Source: Allocoprobacillus halotolerans (GTDB taxonomy: Bacteria > Bacillota_I > Bacilli_A > Erysipelotrichales > Coprobacillaceae). From it: 64,000 nucleotides of DNA. Of this stretch, positions 48,345 through 58,430 are shown one piece after another (the first letter of the stretch is position 1; the number at the start of each line of letters is the position of its first letter). The position numbers and the translations under genes are program-made. The notes beneath the pieces are model-generated. The model did not search any database. It saw only the letters and a program-made list of their open reading frames with translations, and had not been told where the DNA came from. The stretch lies in NCBI RefSeq assembly GCF_024399475.1, contig NZ_CP101620.1:637608-701607 (forward strand), written 5' to 3'.

Positions 48345-48709
48345 CCAACAATACGCACTTGAAAAACAATTTCAACAGTAGACATAGGCTCAATAGATGG
48401 AATCACATAATAAAGTGTTCGATTATCAATGGCTGGTGTTTGAGCCTGTCCGTTGACATAGAATGATCCATTAACATATTCAACATCTTGATCAAGCTGA
48501 TCAGTAAATACAACTTGTGTTTCATTCACTAATGATGAGTTTTGAATAGTTATTGTATAAGTGAGGATATCTCCAACACAAGCTTGATCCTTATCAACTT
48601 TCTTACAGATATGAAGAGGTCTTTTGACTAATGTTTCAACCCCATTGCTGACACTTGTATGACAGCTAGTTTCCACTTGAGCAATATTACACACGCGAGA
48701 ACGATCCAT
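48341..48709 (-). CDS. Small DUF11-domain protein without signal peptide
   Basis: This 122-residue protein has one DUF11-type beta-sandwich (ADK-like: GDILTYTITIQNSSLVNETQ, VFTDQLDQDVEYVNGSFYVN, VEIVFQVRI). DUF11 repeats usually occur in long secreted surface proteins with LPXTG or other anchors. Here the domain stands alone behind a Cys-containing 35-residue leader (CNIAQVETSCHTSVSNG), with no signal peptide or anchor. The ATG at 48709 follows AAAGGAGGG, which fixes the start. Role unknown; a spore-coat or surface-layer part is possible. Confidence 0.75.
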   Translation of the reverse strand: MDRSRVCNIAQVETSCHTSVSNGVETLVKRPLHICKKVDKDQACVGDILTYTITIQNSSLVNETQVVFTDQLDQDVEYVNGSFYVNGQAQTPAIDNRTLYYVIPSIEPMSTVEIVFQVRIVG

Positions 48710-48845
48710 AACTTTCCCTCCTTTCAATAATAGCTTATGCCAATCATTGAAATCTTTCTGTTTGTTTACAACATTTCTTTTCAACTTTAGTAAAAATGTT
48801 CATTTGTACGAAAAAATAGTATATGATAAAAAGTAGGTGATCACG

Positions 48846-49490
48846 ATGTTTAATGAATTTTATCTTGATGTTTATAATCAACTCTTTTTTAAATGGATTC
48901 TTGCCCAACAAAAACAATATCAAACAGATCAGATTCATTGTTTTGTTGAAACTGAAAATTTAAAATATAAACTTATTAGTTTTGAAACAACGAAAGTAAA
49001 AGGAAAAATAACAATCTGGTATAATCATATTATTGAAGAAGAAATTCTTCGTCATAGTGATGAAAAACTTGTCTTTTATTTACATTTTACTTTGACTGAT
49101 TTGGCTCAGTGCTGCCATTTATTCCAAGAATTTTATCAAACAATGATTCGCTATACCCAACAAAAAGAATTAAAAATTGCATTATGTTGTACAGGTGGTT
49201 TATCAACATCCGTTTTCATTGAAGAAATGCAACAAGTTTGTGAATTAGAAAACATTCATTTTCAGCTGGTTTCATTATCTTTAGACCAACTCTACCAAAA
49301 TTATCAAGATTATGATGCTTTATATCTTGCTCCACAAATCGCTCATTTAGAGCCTGATATTCTTGCTCATACAAAACATCTGATTCCAATTTATCGTATT
49401 GATGCAACAATGTTTGCTACTAAAAATTATCGTGCTATTATTCAAACCATTCAAAAGAATATTCAAAATGAAAATGATAACTCATTATAA
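48846..49490 (+). CDS. Protein with a C-terminal PTS IIB-like domain
   Basis: This 214-residue protein has an N-terminal alpha/beta region of about 110 residues that I do not recognise. The C-terminal domain reads KIALCCTGGLSTSVFIEEMQ, the Cys-containing P loop of lactose/cellobiose-type PTS IIB proteins. No IIA or IIC gene is adjacent. A phosphate-accepting Cys followed by TGGLSTS suggests a regulatory or orphan IIB role. The ATG at 48846 follows AGGTGATC; an in-frame GTG nine bases earlier overlaps it. Confidence 0.65.
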   Translation: MFNEFYLDVYNQLFFKWILAQQKQYQTDQIHCFVETENLKYKLISFETTKVKGKITIWYNHIIEEEILRHSDEKLVFYLHFTLTDLAQCCHLFQEFYQTMIRYTQQKELKIALCCTGGLSTSVFIEEMQQVCELENIHFQLVSLSLDQLYQNYQDYDALYLAPQIAHLEPDILAHTKHLIPIYRIDATMFATKNYRAIIQTIQKNIQNENDNSL

Positions 49491-49504
49491 AGTTATCATT
49501 TTTT
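49474..49504. terminator. Bidirectional terminator between the IIB-like gene and hflX
   Basis: ATGATAACT and AGTTATCAT form a 9-bp stem around an 8-base loop, with T6 following on the plus strand. Confidence 0.75.
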
Positions 49505-50067
49505 CATATATGGAAGATAGCGTTGTTTACAAGCTTGATCAACATAAAAACTAATCAAAATACCTTCTGGTTGATATTCAATTCTAACAATTTCATATTG
49601 ATATTCAATATGACTCATTATCTCACCTTGATCATAAGGAATATAAACACTTATTAATTCATAATCTTTAAAGAGAGTATGAATAATCATATCTTCTAGT
49701 TTCGTTAAATTTTGTTTGTCTTTGACTGATATACCAATACTATTTTCATATTCAAGAACAAGTGGTTGATGCAACAAATCTATTTTATTATAAACATAAA
49801 TCATAGGAATATGATCAGCCCCTATTTCTTTTAATGCATTTAGAGTTGTTTCAATTTGGTTATGATAGTATGGTGATGAAACATCAATGACATGCAATAA
49901 CAAATCAGCATCTTTGACTTCTTCTAAAGTAGAATGAAATGCCTGAACAAAAGAATGTGGTAATTGATGAATAAAACCAACTGTATCACTTATAATCAAA
50001 TGATGTTTTTTCATATAAACACGTCTTGAAGAAGTCTGTAAAGTCGCAAAAAGCATATCTTTTTCAT

Positions 50068-51753
50068 CAATGTCATTAAGTTAAAGGATAGTATGCAATC
50101 ATAACGATTAAGTTAAGGTATCAATTCAATTGAGAGTTGGTACCTTTTAGAATATTTCGAAACTATAAACTTATTTTATCTATTTCATGCGCACTCGAAA
50201 AGAACTAAACATTTAGCTCAAAAAAATTTCTTGTTATTCTAAAATAACGTGCTATAATGAATCATGTCAGGACGTTCTATTATTAAACGGTTTGACTGAT
50301 TTCGGTTTTATAGAACGTTTATATGATCTTTCTGGTCGTTCAGGGACCAGAAATTTTTTTATTCTTGAAACAAGAACATCTTCTTCCAATAGATCCCTGA
50401 GATACAATCGTATGTTTGTCACTGCATTGGCAAAATTCGCCTTGTAGCGGTATCTGCAGTTCTGTTTCATCTCGATATTATTGATGATGATTTCAGAAAC
50501 ATTATACATCAGGAATGTTGCATTGATTTCCTGCTGGATCAGCTGTCTTTTTCTTGCATGGAAATAAATCATTCCAAGTGTATTCTTTACCTTATTGAAG
50601 GCTGTTTCCTCATTCCAGCGAAAGTGGTACAGCTCCCTGAAGTCATCAAGCGAAAATTCATCTTCGCTAAGGTTCGTGATGATTGTCACATAGTTGTTTT
50701 CAGTGGCTTCGAAACGTACGATGCGAAGTGTCATTTCATAATAATCCTGAGTTGGACCCAAAAATCAAATTTGGATGTAGAAGGAACAAAGACATATTTT
50801 TCCTTGTTGGCTTTTATTTCCTTTGTCTGAAGTCTTGTCAATGTGCGTGTGACAGTCATGTCAAAAGAGCCTTCAGGTGTAGATATGTTTGTCATGATGC
50901 CACTTTTTGTATTGATATCCTTGACACGAATGGCGAACTTGAGATTGTTTTCAATGAAATGGGCAAACAGATTGTAATTCTCATAGCCACGATCAGCAGT
51001 AAATATAGCATTTCTAGGATAATGCCCATTATTGATGATGGAGATGAGGGCGTCGCATTCCTGCTTTTTCGTTGCCGAATCAATACTCCAGTCGAGAAAG
51101 ACGTGATTCAGGCAGTCATATAGAGCGTTGATATGATACTGACAGCAGGGGCTGCCAAGAGAGTTATAAAGAATTTTGGTATCATCATCCTCAAAAGGGA
51201 TGTTGATGTCAGAACCATCCTGAGCCAGTATGCGATAGCCATTGATGGTGGCATAATTATCAAAACTTGACAGAAACAGCTGATTGATACGCTTAAAGAT
51301 GACAGGATCCAGCAAACTTCTTCGCTGACAGAGAGCGGAAGGAGAAGGCATATCCTTAATGTCATAAAAGAAGTTTGACATTTCACAGACAGTGGAATGA
51401 CTGGAGAAGTTCATAATGCATTCGATTAGTGTTCTGGCAGTAATCTTGCGATTGCGGTAAAATTGGAAACGGGATCAGGGCAGTAGTTTTGGATGCCCTC
51501 AAGAGTAAAATCAATGGATTTGTCCAAGTTGTTTTTGATAATACTTGGTGAATAGTAGATGTTAGATTTTGATTGATTCAACATGATAAGTACCTCCTAA
51601 AAAACACATCTACTAAAAAGGGCTAAAAATTATAGAACATTATAATTTTTAGCCCCACAAACCTTTCAGTTTGTCAATAGAAAAATAAAAAAGAGCCTCA
51701 ATATTTTAGAAATATCAATATTGAGGTTCTTTAGGCTTAACTTAATGACATTG
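50068..51753. mobile_element. IS4-family insertion sequence in hflX
   Basis: The 1686-bp element has perfect 17-bp terminal inverted repeats (CAATGTCATTAAGTTAA at 50068 and its complement ending at 51753). It is flanked by a 10-bp target duplication, TCTTTTTCAT, at 50058-50067 and 51754-51763. Duplication length and the transposase signature fit the IS4 family. Its GC content looks higher than the surrounding genes, consistent with recent arrival. Confidence 0.93.
50267..51584 (-). pseudogene. IS4-family DDE transposase, two frameshifts
   Basis: The first catalytic Asp lies in AQDGSDINIP, the second in FTADRGYENYN, and the Glu in YHFRWNEETAFNKVK, a perfect Y-(2)-R-(3)-E-(6)-K signature of IS4 elements. 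The start at 51584 follows TTAGGAGG and reads MLNQSKSNIYYSPSIIKN. Single T losses in T4 near 51460 and T5 near 50764 split it into three frames; restored, it is about 439 residues. If the frameshifts are real the copy cannot move on its own, but both lie in homopolymers. Confidence 0.88.
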
Positions 51754-52437
51754 TCTTTTTCATATACCTTTTTGTTTGTAAAATGATTCAATAAAGATGA
51801 TTTTCCACTATTGGTATAGCCAACAAGACATATAACTTTTTCTTGATGATGCTTGCGTAACTGTCTTTGTGTATGACGTTGTTTTTCAATCGTTATTAAT
51901 TCCCTTTTAGCTTGTGTCAACTGACGACGAATACGACGGCGATCTAACTCAATTTGTTTTTCTCCTGAACCACGAAATCCCATTCCACCTTGTTGCGAAT
52001 AAAGATTTTGTTTCATTCCTGCTAATCTTGGTAACATGTATTCAAGTCTAGCCATGTCAACTTGTAGTTTAGCTTCTTTTGTTTTCGCTCTTTTTGCAAA
52101 GATACGTAAAATCAAATCACTGCGATCAGTTACTTCTATTTGCCATACATCCGTTAAATTCTTCATTTGCATAGGTGTTAATTCCTCATTAAAAATAACG
52201 ATATCATAGCTACCAATCAATTCACCTATTTCCATAACTTTCCCTTTACCAATATAATATTTAGGAGAAATCATATCTAAATTTTGTGTCACAACCATTG
52301 CGACTTCAATATCACATGCAAAAGCTAACTGCTTTAATTCTTCCATAGAAATATCAAAATCATAATTCATTTGTGGGTATTTTACACCAACCAATATTCC
52401 TTTCATATATATTCACCACTTTCAATAAGGAGTCTTT

Positions 52438-53358
52438 ATGAAAAAAGCTAATTATTATTTTACACTCTGCCTTGTCCTTTTTACAACTCTTTTTTCTTTT
52501 TTTAATATGTTTCAAATTGTAAAAGTTTCTTCCCAAGTCATTCAAATCGTTCTCACCAATTTACTACCATCCTTACTTCCTTTTATGATATTAATATCTT
52601 TATGTTTATCCTTAGGTCTTTTTCAATTTATCAGTTATTTTATTCAATTTCTCTTTTCACCACTCTTTCATCTGACACCACATATGTCCTCACTTTATTT
52701 TGTTTCTTTTTTCTGTGGTTATCCAACCAATGCTAAAATGTTAAGAGAATCTTATGAATTAGGTTATATTAATATTTCTCAACTTCAGCATTTACTTTCT
52801 ATTGCTTCTTTTTCATCTTTGAGCTTTATCTTTGTATCTTTAAAACTTCCTTTTCAAAATGCTCTCATTATCTATATAAGTCATATTTTACCAAGTATTA
52901 TAAAAGCTATTTTTTATCATCATGAATATCATTGGATGTCTTTTCATCAATGCATTCAACCTATTGTACACCCTCATATGCGTTTTGTAGATGCCTTAAA
53001 GAAAAGCATTACTTCTTCTTTAACAGCTTTTATTTTTATATTAGGTTATATGCTTGTCTTTCAGTTTATTGGATATAGTTTACAAACGATCATACCTCAT
53101 CCTTTTTTACTAAGTATTGTAAAGGGATTTCTAGAATTTAGCTCAGGTTCTATTCAACTTTTACAATATCAACATTTTCTTGTTTATCCTTTTGTAAGCT
53201 TTTATTTATCTTTTTCTGGTTTATCTGTTTTAATGCAAGTCGATAATATCTTGGATGGTATTCCTTATTCTTTTAAGAAATACTTTTTAGCAAGATTATG
53301 TCATGGTGTTTTTTCATTTATAATTTGTTTTGGGTTACAATATTTGACAATACTATAA
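52438..53358 (+). CDS. YlbJ-like membrane protein (nucleoside recognition/Gate domain)
   Basis: This 306-residue protein has about eight hydrophobic segments and the Gate-domain blocks FFCGYPTNAKMLRESYELGY and VKGFLEFSSGSIQLL, as in sporulation protein YlbJ. Members are thought to move small molecules across membranes; the substrate is unknown. AAGGAG precedes the ATG at 52438. It ends just before the perR promoter. Sporulation genes are not otherwise seen here, so a sporulation role is only possible. Confidence 0.75.
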   Translation: MKKANYYFTLCLVLFTTLFSFFNMFQIVKVSSQVIQIVLTNLLPSLLPFMILISLCLSLGLFQFISYFIQFLFSPLFHLTPHMSSLYFVSFFCGYPTNAKMLRESYELGYINISQLQHLLSIASFSSLSFIFVSLKLPFQNALIIYISHILPSIIKAIFYHHEYHWMSFHQCIQPIVHPHMRFVDALKKSITSSLTAFIFILGYMLVFQFIGYSLQTIIPHPFLLSIVKGFLEFSSGSIQLLQYQHFLVYPFVSFYLSFSGLSVLMQVDNILDGIPYSFKKYFLARLCHGVFSFIICFGLQYLTIL

Positions 53359-53390
53359 TGTATGCTATAATAATAGTAACCATTATTAAT
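53344..53390 (+). promoter_or_regulatory. perR-rbr promoter with overlapping dyad
   Basis: TTGACA (53344-53349), a 16-base spacer and TGC-TATAAT (53366-53371) form a near-perfect promoter. Just after the -10, AATAAT and ATTATT arms 7 bases apart make an AT-rich dyad like a Fur/PerR box. Autoregulation of perR through this site is likely but unproven; fit to the 7-1-7 PerR box is only partial. Confidence 0.6.
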
Positions 53391-53405
53391 AAGGAGTGTG
53401 AGAGT

Positions 53406-53810
53406 ATGTCTGAAACAAAATTAAGATATTCTAAACAGAGGGAAACAATTTACGAAGTCTTAAAGAATGATTATACACATCCTTGTGTTGATGATATTTA
53501 CACAAAGGTTAAAAAATTGATTCCTGATATTAGTTTAGGAACTGTTTATCGAAATCTAAACTTACTGGCTGATCATAAAAGAATTACACGCTTAGATGTA
53601 GGTGATGGAGTTGTTCATTTTGATGCACGCATAGAGCCACATTTTCATATGGTATGTGATGAATGTGGAACAATTCAAGACTTAGTTTGTCATCATTCTA
53701 TTCTTGAAGAACTTATTAATAAGGTCAATAAACAATCTGAACATGAGATTTTTAATGCTGATGTTATTTTTCATGGAATATGTTCACATTGTTTAAAGCA
53801 GAAATCATAG
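53406..53810 (+). CDS. perR: Fur-family regulator, PerR-like
   Basis: This 134-residue regulator has the winged helix ([39 protein letters not shown]) and the metal site [20 protein letters not shown] with a second Cys pair CSHC near the C terminus for structural zinc. [11 protein letters not shown] matches the PerR regulatory Asp/His cluster more closely than Fur or Zur. It would sense peroxide through iron-catalysed His oxidation. The ATG at 53406 follows AAGGAGTGTGAGAG. Rubrerythrin follows 16 bases later, a classic PerR target. Confidence 0.9.
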   Translation: MSETKLRYSKQRETIYEVLKNDYTHPCVDDIYTKVKKLIPDISLGTVYRNLNLLADHKRITRLDVGDGVVHFDARIEPHFHMVCDECGTIQDLVCHHSILEELINKVNKQSEHEIFNADVIFHGICSHCLKQKS

Positions 53811-53826
53811 AAAGGAGGGCATGAAC

Positions 53827-54414
53827 ATGCCTACATTAAAAGGAACAAAAACTGCTAACAATTTATTACATGCTTTTGCTGGAGAATCTCAAGCAAGAAA
53901 TCGTTACACTTATTATTCTTCAATCGCTAAAAAAGAAGGTTATGTGCAAATTGCTAATATCTTTGAAGAAACTGCTAATCAAGAAAAAGAACATGCAAAA
54001 AGACTTATGAAACTATTAAATGCTGAATTAAAAGGTGAAGCATTACATGTTGAAGGTGATTTCCCAATCATGCTTGGAACAACTGCTGAATGTTTAAAAG
54101 CTGCTGCTGCAGGTGAAAATGAAGAATGGACTGATATGTATCCTGAATTTGCAAAAATTGCTGAAGAAGAAGGATTCCCTGAAATCGCTAAAGTATGCAG
54201 AAGTATTGCTGTAGCTGAAAAAATGCATGAAGACAGATATTTAAAATTATTAGAAAACTTAGAAAATGGAACAGTCTTCAAAAAAGATGAAGTTGTTATG
54301 TGGAAATGTAATAATTGTGGATTTATTTTTGAAGGAACTGAAGCTCCTGAAAGATGTCCTGCTTGCGACCATCCTCAAGCTCATTTTGAAGCTTATACTT
54401 TCTTTAAAGGATAA
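53827..54414 (+). CDS. rbr: Rubrerythrin
   Basis: This 195-residue peroxidase has the diiron four-helix domain ([43 protein letters not shown] with paired E-x-x-H ligands) and a C-terminal rubredoxin domain ([20 protein letters not shown], then ACDHP). It reduces hydrogen peroxide in anaerobes. The ATG at 53827 is preferred over 53821 because GGAGG is 8 bases from it but only 2 from the earlier ATG. It is co-transcribed with perR. Confidence 0.95.
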   Translation: MPTLKGTKTANNLLHAFAGESQARNRYTYYSSIAKKEGYVQIANIFEETANQEKEHAKRLMKLLNAELKGEALHVEGDFPIMLGTTAECLKAAAAGENEEWTDMYPEFAKIAEEEGFPEIAKVCRSIAVAEKMHEDRYLKLLENLENGTVFKKDEVVMWKCNNCGFIFEGTEAPERCPACDHPQAHFEAYTFFKG

Positions 54415-54420
54415 GAAATC

Positions 54421-54456
54421 ATCCCAATTATGCTTGGCATAGTTGGGATTTTTTTA
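54421..54456 (+). terminator. Terminator after rubrerythrin
   Basis: ATCCCAATTATGC pairs with GCATAGTTGGGAT (one G-T wobble) around TTG, then T8. Confidence 0.9.
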
Positions 54457-54496
54457 TACAAAAATAAAATCTCTCAAATCGAGAGATTCATTTATA

Positions 54497-55441
54497 TTAG
54501 ATCAAATCATGTTGGTGTTTCAAGAAATCTTCAAATTCAGCATCAGTTGCTAAGACATAATGTGTATCCGAAACCTTATGCTGTGTACCAGCTTCATAAT
54601 CAAGTCCACTATCTTCATAACTATAAGTTAGTGAAACTCTATTTTTTTCAACGTCTGGATTTGGATGAGGGATTGCTGATAACAACGATTTCGTATACGG
54701 ATGTAACGGATTATTAAAGATTTCTTCTGAAGTTCCTGTTTCAACAAGATGCCCCAAATGAAGTACACCAATACGATTGCTAATATACTTAACCATTGAC
54801 AAATCATGTGCAATAAATAAATAGGCAATATTTGTCTTTTTTTGTATTTTCTTCATCAAATTGACAACTTGCGCCTGAATAGAGACATCCAATGCTGATA
54901 TTGCTTCATCAGCAATAATCAAACTTGGATTCATAATCAAAGCTCTAGCAATTCCAATACGCTGTCTTTGTCCACCAGAGAATTGATGGGGGTATCTTGA
55001 AGCATGTTCTCTTGATAATCCAACCAATTCTAAGATTTGATAGACCTTTTCATTTCTTTCTTCAATACTGTTATAAGCTTTATGAATATCCAATCCTTCA
55101 GCAATGATATCTAAAACCTTTCTACGTGGATTTAAACATGCCATTGGATCTTGGAAAATCATTTGCATATTGGTACGTAAATTTGATAAAGCATCTTTAT
55201 CCATTTTTCCAGAAATATCTTGGCCATTAAAGATAATACTTCCAGAAGTCGGTTTATATAGACGAATAATACTTCTTCCTGTTGTTGATTTCCCTGATCC
55301 TGATTCGCCTACAAGCCCATATGTTTCACCAGGATTGATTTCAAAAGAAATCCCATCAACAGCCTTTACAGTAAAATTACGATTGATTTTAAAATGTTGT
55401 TTTAAATCTTTCACAACAAGGATTGGTTCTTGCTTATCCAT
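54497..55441 (-). CDS. oppF: Oligopeptide ABC transporter ATP-binding protein OppF (second operon)
   Basis: This 314-residue ATPase has Walker A YGLVGESGSGKSTTG, Q loop MIFQDPMACLNPRR, signature SGGQRQRIGIARALI and Walker B LIIADEAISALD, where the usual Pro is Ala. The C-terminal tail lacks the cysteine cluster of classical OppF, as in lactic-acid-bacterial OppF. An AAGGAGGGG site precedes the ATG, which overlaps oppD by 8 bases. It is the last gene of the operon. Confidence 0.94.
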   Translation of the reverse strand: MDKQEPILVVKDLKQHFKINRNFTVKAVDGISFEINPGETYGLVGESGSGKSTTGRSIIRLYKPTSGSIIFNGQDISGKMDKDALSNLRTNMQMIFQDPMACLNPRRKVLDIIAEGLDIHKAYNSIEERNEKVYQILELVGLSREHASRYPHQFSGGQRQRIGIARALIMNPSLIIADEAISALDVSIQAQVVNLMKKIQKKTNIAYLFIAHDLSMVKYISNRIGVLHLGHLVETGTSEEIFNNPLHPYTKSLLSAIPHPNPDVEKNRVSLTYSYEDSGLDYEAGTQHKVSDTHYVLATDAEFEDFLKHQHDLI

Positions 55442-56522
55442 TTGTTAACCCCTCCTTTTTCATTTTTTCAATACGTTTCTTTAAAGATTCAGGCATTTCC
55501 ACCTTCGGCGCCTTTTCATGCATCAACCAGCTAGCCACCTTATGACTCTCAGAACCAGGCACATCAAACATAGGCGGATCAAGTCTTAAATCAATATTTA
55601 AAGCATATTGATTTCTTGGTGCAAAGGCATCTCCTTTGATTTCTTGTGTTAAATTAGGTGGTGTTCCAGGAATCGTATACAATTCATCATCTTGTGTATC
55701 TAAATCAGGCATAGATGATAATAATCCCCAAGTATATGGATGTCTTGGATCATAGAAAATTTCATTGATTGTTCCTGTTTCTACAATCTTTCCTGCATAC
55801 ATAACATTGACAAAATCTGCCACTTTCGCAACAACACCTAAATCATGTGTAATATAAATAACTGAAAGATCTTTCTTCTTTTGAATTTCTTGGATTAATT
55901 CCAAAATTTTTGCTTGAATCGTCACATCCAAAGCTGTTGTTGGTTCATCACAGATTAAGACATATGGATCACAAGACAAAGCAATCGCAATAACAATTCT
56001 TTGACGCATCCCACCAGAAAGTTGATGTGGATAGTTTTTCATTCTTTTTTCTGCATCTGTAATCCCAACTTCTTCTAATAATTCTACTGCTCTTTGATAT
56101 GCTTCTTCTTTAGATTTTCCATAATGAAACATCATTGGTTCCATAACTTGTTTCCCAATTGTCATTGTTGGATTTAATGATGTCATCGGATCTTGAAAAA
56201 CCATAGCAATCTTACGACCACGAATTTCTTTTTGCATTTCTTTCTTACTTAACTGGACTATATCTTTCGTGATGGCTTCCCCTGTATTTTCATCATGCCA
56301 TGTATATTCAATAGAACCTGAATCAATGCTTCCATTGTTTGCTAAAATCCCCATAATAGCTTTAGTTGTGACTGATTTCCCCGAACCAGATTCACCTACA
56401 ATGGCTACTGTTTCACCTTTATATAAATCAAAATTAACCCCTCTTATCGCATTGACTTTACCATTACCTGTTTTAAAAGATATAGTCAAATCTCTAATTT
56501 TTAAAATTCTTTCTCTTTCCAT
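55434..56522 (-). CDS. oppD: Oligopeptide ABC transporter ATP-binding protein OppD (second operon)
   Basis: This 362-residue ATPase has Walker A AIVGESGSGKSVTTK, Q loop MVFQDPMTSLNPTM, signature SGGMRQRIVIAIALS and Walker B LICDEPTTALD. After the PGTPP motif the tail reads GDAFAPRNQYALNIDLRLDP; the cysteines present in OppD of the first operon are all replaced. This form resembles OppD of streptococci and lactococci. The two operons therefore carry different ATPase subtypes. AAGGAG precedes the ATG. Confidence 0.94.
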   Translation of the reverse strand: MERERILKIRDLTISFKTGNGKVNAIRGVNFDLYKGETVAIVGESGSGKSVTTKAIMGILANNGSIDSGSIEYTWHDENTGEAITKDIVQLSKKEMQKEIRGRKIAMVFQDPMTSLNPTMTIGKQVMEPMMFHYGKSKEEAYQRAVELLEEVGITDAEKRMKNYPHQLSGGMRQRIVIAIALSCDPYVLICDEPTTALDVTIQAKILELIQEIQKKKDLSVIYITHDLGVVAKVADFVNVMYAGKIVETGTINEIFYDPRHPYTWGLLSSMPDLDTQDDELYTIPGTPPNLTQEIKGDAFAPRNQYALNIDLRLDPPMFDVPGSESHKVASWLMHEKAPKVEMPESLKKRIEKMKKEGLTNG

Positions 56523-56525
56523 AGA

Positions 56526-57464
56526 CTACATCTCCTTCATTGTTGGATCTAATGCATCTCTTAATCCATCACCAAATAAGTTAAAGCTTAACATTAAAAT
56601 TGATAAAACAACAGCTGGTATTAAAACCATATATGGATAAACTAAGAAACTTTCAAATCCATCATTAATTAATGTACCAAGTGAAGCATTTGGTGCAGGT
56701 AAACCTAAACCTACAAATGATAAATAAGCTTCATAGAAAATGGCATTGGGAATAGACATCATAATCATAATAATCATTTGACTATAAATATTAGGCAAAA
56801 TTTCTTTAAAGATAATAAAGAAACTTTTTGCTCCTAAAGTACGTGAAGCTAAAACAAATTCTTCTTCTTTTACTTTTAAAACTTGTGCTCTGACAATACG
56901 ACTCATTCCAATCCATTCTGTTAATGATAAAGCAAATACGATAGTTGTTAAACTTGATTTCATAACCATTAATAACAATGTTAAAACAACTAATGTTGGA
57001 ATTGAATTAATAATTTCTTGAATTCTTTGCATTATTGAATCGACCATTCCACCAAAGTATCCTGAAATCAAACCATATGTTGTTCCAAGAACCACATCAA
57101 TCAAAACGGCACATACAGCAATAAATAAGGAAATACGTGCTCCAGTCCATAAACGTACCCATAAATCTCTACCTAAAGTATCTGTTCCAAACCAGTGTTC
57201 TAAATTAGGAGAAATTGATTGTAAAGAAGTATTCAAATCATCAAATTCCCATGATGACAACATTGGAGCAAAAATAGCTAATAAAATAATAATCAAAATC
57301 ATAATTAAACCAACCACAGCTCCTTTGTTTTGTATAAAGATATTAATGGCTTCTTTCCATCCTGGTTTTGCCGGTATGACAACATCCATTGAAATATCCT
57401 GTTTATTACCAACAAATTCAAAATCATCAGGTAAAAATTCAATATCTTTTAATTTTGCATCCAT
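56526..57464 (-). CDS. oppC: Oligopeptide ABC transporter permease OppC (second operon)
   Basis: This 312-residue permease has an N-terminal cytoplasmic tail of about 45 residues, a first membrane helix VVGLIMILIIILLAIFAP, FGTDTLGRDLWVRLW, and the EAA loop EEFVLASRTLGAKSFFII. It has six predicted membrane segments. Its ATG overlaps the oppB stop by one base (TAATG), and it ends 3 bases before oppD. Confidence 0.94.
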   Translation of the reverse strand: MDAKLKDIEFLPDDFEFVGNKQDISMDVVIPAKPGWKEAINIFIQNKGAVVGLIMILIIILLAIFAPMLSSWEFDDLNTSLQSISPNLEHWFGTDTLGRDLWVRLWTGARISLFIAVCAVLIDVVLGTTYGLISGYFGGMVDSIMQRIQEIINSIPTLVVLTLLLMVMKSSLTTIVFALSLTEWIGMSRIVRAQVLKVKEEEFVLASRTLGAKSFFIIFKEILPNIYSQMIIMIMMSIPNAIFYEAYLSFVGLGLPAPNASLGTLINDGFESFLVYPYMVLIPAVVLSILMLSFNLFGDGLRDALDPTMKEM

Positions 57465-58411
57465 TATGAATCCTCCTTACCTAGACGAATTCTTGGATCA
57501 ATAATTCCATAAGAAACGTCAATAATCAACATCATAATTATATACATAGCAGCATATAAGAATGAACAAGCTAAAATAATATTCACATCATTAGACAAAA
57601 TACTGTTAATCAATAATTTCCCTAAACCAGGAACACCACATATTTTTTCAACAACCATTGTTCCTGTCATTAAGTTAACCAAAATAGGTCCTAAAATTGT
57701 GACAACTGGAATCAAGGCATTACGCAAAGCATGTTTAAAGATCAATGTTTTGTTATCCAAACCTTTTGCTTCTGCCAAAGTCATATATTCACTATTAACA
57801 ACCGAAACCATTTCTGTTCTTGTAAAACGTGCCACATTGGCGATAACACCAACTGATAAAGCCATAACTGGCATAATTGATGAAACGACTGGATTAAAGG
57901 AACTATACTGTGTTGGTAATATGTGAAGTTGAGATGCAAATAAAACCAAAAGCATCATCGCAAATACAAATGATGGTACAGATACACCAATAACTGAAAT
58001 AATTGTTGCAAGTGTATCCCAAATTGTATTTTTATGAAGAGCTGCAAAAACACCCAATAATGTTCCTAACAGTCCTCCAATAATAACAGCACTTAAACCA
58101 TAAATAAATGATATCTTTGCTGCACTTCCAACAAGTGATGATACAGGCATGTCTTTATACATATTATAAGAAACACCAAAATCACCTGTTAACATATTTT
58201 TAACATATGTTATAAATTGTGTAACCAAAGGTTGATCCAAACCATATTTTGCTTCAATAGCAGCTCTTTGAGCTTCTGATAGTTTTTCGTTATTGAATGG
58301 TGAACCAGGCAATAATTTGACAACTAAAAACAAAACAACTAGAATAACAAATAAAGTGGCTAACGATATAAGTAATCTTTTTCCAATATATTTTAATGTT
58401 GATTTACTCAT
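57464..58411 (-). CDS. oppB: Oligopeptide ABC transporter permease OppB (second operon)
   Basis: This 315-residue permease starts SKSTLKYIGKRLLISLATLF and has LLPGSPF, KYGLDQPLVTQFITYVKNM and the EAA loop YMTLAEAKGLDNKTLIFKHA. The ATG at 58411 follows AAGGAGGG; an in-frame ATG at 58441 lies in the upstream hairpin and lacks a site. It forms the channel with OppC. Confidence 0.94.
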   Translation of the reverse strand: MSKSTLKYIGKRLLISLATLFVILVVLFLVVKLLPGSPFNNEKLSEAQRAAIEAKYGLDQPLVTQFITYVKNMLTGDFGVSYNMYKDMPVSSLVGSAAKISFIYGLSAVIIGGLLGTLLGVFAALHKNTIWDTLATIISVIGVSVPSFVFAMMLLVLFASQLHILPTQYSSFNPVVSSIMPVMALSVGVIANVARFTRTEMVSVVNSEYMTLAEAKGLDNKTLIFKHALRNALIPVVTILGPILVNLMTGTMVVEKICGVPGLGKLLINSILSNDVNIILACSFLYAAMYIIMMLIIDVSYGIIDPRIRLGKEDS

Positions 58412-58430
58412 CAAATCCCTCCTTCTAAAA

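Larger units (their letters stand above)
49496..52406 (-). pseudogene. hflX: Ribosome-splitting GTPase HflX interrupted by an insertion sequence
   Basis: The N-terminal 217 codons (51754-52406) carry the HflX domain, MGFRGSGEKQIELDRRRIRR and the P loop VGYTNSGKSSLLNHFTNKKV. The remaining part (49496-50067) continues MLFATLQTSSRR and has the switch DTVGFIHQLPH and NKIDL. The IS at 50068-51753 splits the G domain between P loop and switch II, so no active GTPase can be made. Removing the IS and one 10-bp copy restores VYEKDMLFATL exactly, showing a recent, simple insertion. HflX rescues stalled ribosomes. Confidence 0.93.
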
